Origin: Clostridiales bacterium
GTDB lineage: Bacteria; Bacillota; Clostridia; Caldicoprobacterales; DTU083
Length of the DNA stretch: 16,187 nt
Assembly (NCBI GenBank): GCA_012512335.1
Contig: JAAZEK010000382.1
Span: 1-16,187 of the forward strand
Direction: 5' to 3'
The notes beneath the pieces are model-generated. The model did not search any database. It worked only from the letters and a program-made list of their open reading frames with translations, and was not told the DNA's origin. The translations under genes were made by a program, and so were the position numbers. Below are positions 13,395 through 16,187 of this stretch, one piece after another; position 1 is the stretch's first letter, and the number at the start of each line of letters is the position of its first letter.

Positions 13395-14198
13395 TCACCC
13401 CTTCCCTAAAATAAACCTCTCAACCACATCAGCTACTCCATCCTCATCATTGCCTCTAGCTATATATTGTGCGTAGATCTTTACTTCCTCAGGTGCATTA
13501 CCCATTGCCACTCCTAAACCTGCATAATCAATCATAGAAATATCGTTGAAACTATCTCCGATAGCTATAATCTCTTCCTTGGGGATACCTAACATATCAC
13601 CTAGCTTAGACAAAGCCTTTCCTTTTGTTGCCTCTCCATTGGTAAACTCAAGATAAGGGGGTCTAGAAATGAGCACCTGTAGCTGATTTCCAAACTGATT
13701 CTGAAAGTCTTCCAAATGCTTTTGAATAACTGATGGATCAGCTACTATTAAAAGCTTCATGGGCTCTTCTTCTAAGAACTGCTTTAAATCCCCTGCTTCT
13801 TGACCTTTGATTCCTGACATTCTATGATAATATTGGCTGTATTCATTATCTTCTTCAAAGAAATATGTGCTCTCATTATATACCTGCAAATGTAGGTTTC
13901 TCTTTTTGCATTCATCTATAATGCTATGAACATAATCCATAGGAACGGATTTTCTAACCAAGGTTTCCCCTGTATGAATATCTTTTATAAATGCTCCTTG
14001 ATAGGTTATGACCGGTATATCAACCTCCATCTCTTTGATATAAGGCATAGCCGAATCCAACATCCGACCTGTAGCTATAGTAACGTAAACGCCTTTATCA
14101 CGGGCGGCAAAAAGGGCATCCTTATTAGCCTTGCTTATTTTTGAATCGCTGCCTAATAGAGAATCATCTAAATCCACAGCGATTAATTTGTAATTCAA
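13395..14198 (-). CDS. Cof-type HAD-IIB phosphatase
   Basis: A 267-residue haloacid-dehalogenase phosphatase of the Cof/IIB subfamily, cytosolic, which typically removes phosphate from sugar phosphates or related small molecules. All four HAD motifs are seen: motif I VDLDDSLL (D9 nucleophile, D11), motif II TIATGR (T43), K192 in TKGKAL, and motif IV IAIGDSFNDISMI (D215, D219), with NGEATKGKAL preceding it. A C2B cap lies between about 85 and 185. The start is TTG 14198-14196 with GAGGTG 7 bases upstream; no in-frame ATG lies before the catalytic motif. Its stop is 4 bases from the hprK start, so the two are cotranscribed. The substrate cannot be called. Confidence 0.93.
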   Translation of the reverse strand: MNYKLIAVDLDDSLLGSDSKISKANKDALFAARDKGVYVTIATGRMLDSAMPYIKEMEVDIPVITYQGAFIKDIHTGETLVRKSVPMDYVHSIIDECKKRNLHLQVYNESTYFFEEDNEYSQYYHRMSGIKGQEAGDLKQFLEEEPMKLLIVADPSVIQKHLEDFQNQFGNQLQVLISRPPYLEFTNGEATKGKALSKLGDMLGIPKEEIIAIGDSFNDISMIDYAGLGVAMGNAPEEVKIYAQYIARGNDEDGVADVVERFILGKG

Positions 14199-14213
14199 TA
14201 TTTTTCACCTCAG

Positions 14214-14233
14214 TATTATTATTATTATTATTA
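14214..14233. repeat. Trinucleotide repeat making six tandem TAA codons
   Basis: The plus strand reads ATT repeated over 14214-14233. On the minus strand, in the frame of the pspC-like gene, this gives six successive TAA codons (14233-14216), the first being its stop. It fills the gap before the HAD ribosome-binding site. It may simply be a microsatellite. Confidence 0.85.
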
Positions 14234-14428
14234 GACGTTTTGTTGTCTCTTTGGTATTATCAGAGCGGAAATAATATAGGCTATTAAACCTGGGAAACCT
14301 GTGGTAATTATCGATAAAATTACCCAAGCCAACCTTATCAAGGTAGAGTCTATATCAAAAAACTCAGCAATTCCTCCGCAAACCCCACTAATCTTCTTAT
14401 CGGTTTCGGATAGATACATTTTTTTCAT
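14231..14428 (-). CDS. PspC-domain membrane protein
   Basis: A 65-residue PspC-domain protein: KKMYLSETDKKISGVCGGIA, then EFFDIDSTLIRLAWVI leading into one membrane segment (about 32-58, with the TTGFPGLIAY turn) and a short basic tail (PKRQQNV). Full-length PspC of the phage-shock system is longer; this is the minimal form common in Firmicutes, probably in the cytoplasmic membrane and linked to envelope stress. No pspA or pspB is nearby, so the pathway is not shown. The start is ATG 14428-14426, with AAAGGGG 7 bases upstream; an in-frame ATG at 14449 has no ribosome-binding site. It lies behind a good promoter and heads the HAD-hprK run. Confidence 0.88.
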   Translation of the reverse strand: MKKMYLSETDKKISGVCGGIAEFFDIDSTLIRLAWVILSIITTGFPGLIAYIISALIIPKRQQNV

Positions 14429-14471
14429 GCAAATTCCCCTTTCAACCAATTCATTATATTAGCCATTATTC

Positions 14472-14500
14472 AGTATATACGGAACTAATTTTTCTGTCCA
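14472..14500 (-). promoter_or_regulatory. Promoter before the pspC-like gene
   Basis: Minus-strand TGGACA (-35, 14500-14495) and TATACT (-10, 14477-14472) are spaced exactly 17 bases, and each differs from consensus at only one position. It lies between the uvrC stop and the pspC-like start and would drive pspC, HAD, hprK and probably the genes down to rapZ. This suggests uvrC is a separate upstream unit with read-through possible. Confidence 0.72.
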
Positions 14501-14516
14501 GTAAACGATCAAGAAA

Positions 14517-16187
14517 CTATCCCAAATAATTCTTTATCTCTTCGGCAGCTTTACGATTCATGCCCTGAACTTCTATTAACTGCTCCAGGTTTGCCTTTTT
14601 AATACCTTCCACTGATCCAAATGCTTTGATCAAGCTTTTCATTCGTTTCGGTCCAATTCCTGGTATGTCCTGTAGTACGGAATGTAGGCTATTTTTATTT
14701 CTTAAACTGCGATGATAGCTAAGAGCAAAACGATGGGCTTCATCCCTTAGCCTTTGCAGTAGGTGTAAGGCGCTGGAGTTCCTAGGGAGAAAAATAGGAT
14801 CTCCTCCTTCAACGGAATATAGCTCATCAAATTCTTCTGCCAACCCAAAAGCTGGTATATGATCCACTCCTAGCTTTTCCATAGAAGTCATGGCAGCACT
14901 TAGTTGTCCCTTCCCTCCATCAATTATTATCAAGTCTGGAAAACAAGAAAACTTACCTAATGAATAGTCCTTTCCTTCTTCCTCCAGTTTGCTCCTTTCT
15001 TCTATTCCTCTATTGAAGCGCCTTCCCACTACCTCTGCTATGCTGGCAAAATCGTTAGGCCCTTCTACAGTCTTGATTTTAAAACGACGATATTCCTTTT
15101 TGGCTGGTTTTCCATCTATAAATACTACCATGGAAGCTACTGACTGAGTGCCTTGGGTATTGGATATATCAAAAGCTTCTATGCGTCTAGGTGGCGTAAC
15201 CAAGTAAAGGGCTTCCTGCAAGCCTAAAACAGCCCCCTTAGTCCTTGCCAGCTCACGCCCAGCCTTCCGATTATATGTATGCAATGTTTCTTCTGCATTT
15301 CGTTTGGCCATCTGTACAAGCTTTAATTTTTCTCCTCTTTGAGGTCTGCGGATATAAACCCTAGCTCCCTTTTTCTCAGTTAACCATTTTTCAATGACAT
15401 CTTGGTCATCTATATCCTCTTGTAGATAAATTTCTTTGGGGATAAATACTGAATCTGCATAAAATTGCTTAAGATAAGAGTTTAAAACCTCTTTAAGCTC
15501 CATGCCCCCTGTATCTTCCAAAATAGGGTGTTCAGCTGCAATTAGCTTGCCATTGCGAATCATAAAGATTTGGATAGCTGTTTGGTTTTCCTCCTGATAA
15601 CAAGCAAAGATATCTTGATCTACCATGGAAGTAGACATTATTTTCTGAGTTTCCATAATCTTTTCTACGGCTTGTATTTTATCACGTATGCCAGCTGCTT
15701 TCTCAAATTGCAGATTTTCGGAAGCCTTCAACATAGCCTCTCGAAATTCGTTAAGGATATCCTGCTCTTTGCCTTCCAGGAAGCGCAGCACATCTTTTAT
15801 CATTTCCTGATATCTATCCTTTAGAACGTTACCCATACAAGGGCCCCAGCATTGGCCAATATAATAGTGGAGACAAGGTCTTTCTGGTGCTTGTCCCTCC
15901 TGTATACTACGATTACAGCTACGTATGGGGAAAATACGTTTTATAACTTCAATGGTTTCTCTCACAGCACCAGCATTGGTATAAGGCCCAAAATATCGGT
16001 GCTTATCTTTGTTGATTCTCCTAGTCAGCAATATCCTAGGATACTCTTCTCCAGTAGTAACCTGAATAAAGGGATAATGCTTGTCATCTTTTAAAAGAAT
16101 ATTATATTTTGGCCGATGCTTCTTTATGAGATTGGACTCTAAAATTAGAGCTTCTACTTCTGTATCTGTAATAATATATTCAAAATC
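14517..16187 (-). CDS. uvrC: Excinuclease ABC subunit C (5' end off window)
   Basis: UvrC makes both incisions around a lesion in nucleotide excision repair after UvrAB loading. The 556 visible residues run open to the window edge; an internal ATG at 16031 is not the start, because the frame continues upstream with typical UvrC sequence (TDTEVEALILESNLIKKH), including the metal-binding Glu of the GIY-YIG nuclease. About 50 N-terminal residues carrying the GIY-YIG motif itself are missing. Further on: RYFGPYTNAGAVRETI, the Cys-rich segment (RSCNRSI, PCLHYYIGQCWGPC), a UVR domain (LNEFREAMLKASENLQFEKA), the RNase H-like nuclease with FDISNTQG and IIIDGGKGQL, and the C-terminal tandem HhH (DIPGIGPKRMKSLIKAFGS, then VQGMNRKAAEEI). 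All features are intact. Confidence 0.97.
   Translation of the reverse strand, partial: DFEYIITDTEVEALILESNLIKKHRPKYNILLKDDKHYPFIQVTTGEEYPRILLTRRINKDKHRYFGPYTNAGAVRETIEVIKRIFPIRSCNRSIQEGQAPERPCLHYYIGQCWGPCMGNVLKDRYQEMIKDVLRFLEGKEQDILNEFREAMLKASENLQFEKAAGIRDKIQAVEKIMETQKIMSTSMVDQDIFACYQEENQTAIQIFMIRNGKLIAAEHPILEDTGGMELKEVLNSYLKQFYADSVFIPKEIYLQEDIDDQDVIEKWLTEKKGARVYIRRPQRGEKLKLVQMAKRNAEETLHTYNRKAGRELARTKGAVLGLQEALYLVTPPRRIEAFDISNTQGTQSVASMVVFIDGKPAKKEYRRFKIKTVEGPNDFASIAEVVGRRFNRGIEERSKLEEEGKDYSLGKFSCFPDLIIIDGGKGQLSAAMTSMEKLGVDHIPAFGLAEEFDELYSVEGGDPIFLPRNSSALHLLQRLRDEAHRFALSYHRSLRNKNSLHSVLQDIPGIGPKRMKSLIKAFGSVEGIKKANLEQLIEVQGMNRKAAEEIKNYLG

Noticed and set aside
1..16187. Mobile element, defence or biosynthetic cluster
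   Set aside because: No transposase, integrase, terminal repeats, CRISPR-like spacing, toxin-antitoxin pair or NRPS/PKS genes were seen; all frames are housekeeping or conserved Firmicute genes on one strand.

Overview
This is a low-GC Firmicute chromosome segment, most likely class Clostridia. The base composition is AT-rich. Ribosome-binding sites are strong (GGAGG or AAGGAG type) and TTG or GTG starts are common. The gene set includes HprK/P, WhiA, RapZ, IreB, a YrzB-like DUF1292 protein and RuvX. I cannot name a genus from the sequence alone. All 21 genes I accept lie on the minus strand, so transcription runs from position 16187 towards 1. There are no tRNAs, rRNAs, mobile elements, CRISPR arrays or integration scars. 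No stretch without a gene exceeds about 140 bases.

In transcription order, the first block (16187 to 7491) is a DNA-repair, wall and carbon-control cluster. It holds uvrC (5' end off the window), a PspC-domain membrane protein, a Cof-type HAD phosphatase, hprK, a membrane-anchored solute-binding-like protein, murB, a PHP-domain hydrolase, rapZ and whiA. In most Firmicutes rapZ and whiA flank glmR (yvcK). Here they are only 72 bases apart and glmR is missing. A good vegetative-type promoter precedes the pspC-like gene.

The second block (7388 to 5437) is the ireB-ruvX-DUF1292 trio, with an aldo/keto reductase carrying a two-cluster ferredoxin tail inserted after ireB. The third block (about 5433 to 2263) is the translation operon rpsB-tsf-pyrH-frr, which has its own promoter. 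Its S2 leader can fold into a pseudoknot touching the rpsB ribosome-binding site. Hairpins followed by T-runs lie between rpsB and tsf, between tsf and pyrH, and at the operon end. A 73-residue single-PASTA-like protein starts on TTG overlapping the frr stop. The fourth block (2225 to 1) is uppS-cdsA-dxr, joining undecaprenyl-phosphate, phospholipid and MEP-pathway isoprenoid synthesis; dxr runs off the window.

The window is mostly conserved housekeeping DNA and I see no new multi-gene system. The points most worth checking are the stand-alone PASTA-like protein, the rpsB leader pseudoknot, the terminator-like hairpins within the operon, the missing glmR, the orphan anchored solute-binding protein, the inserted reductase-ferredoxin, and an Asp-to-Asn change in the CdsA signature.
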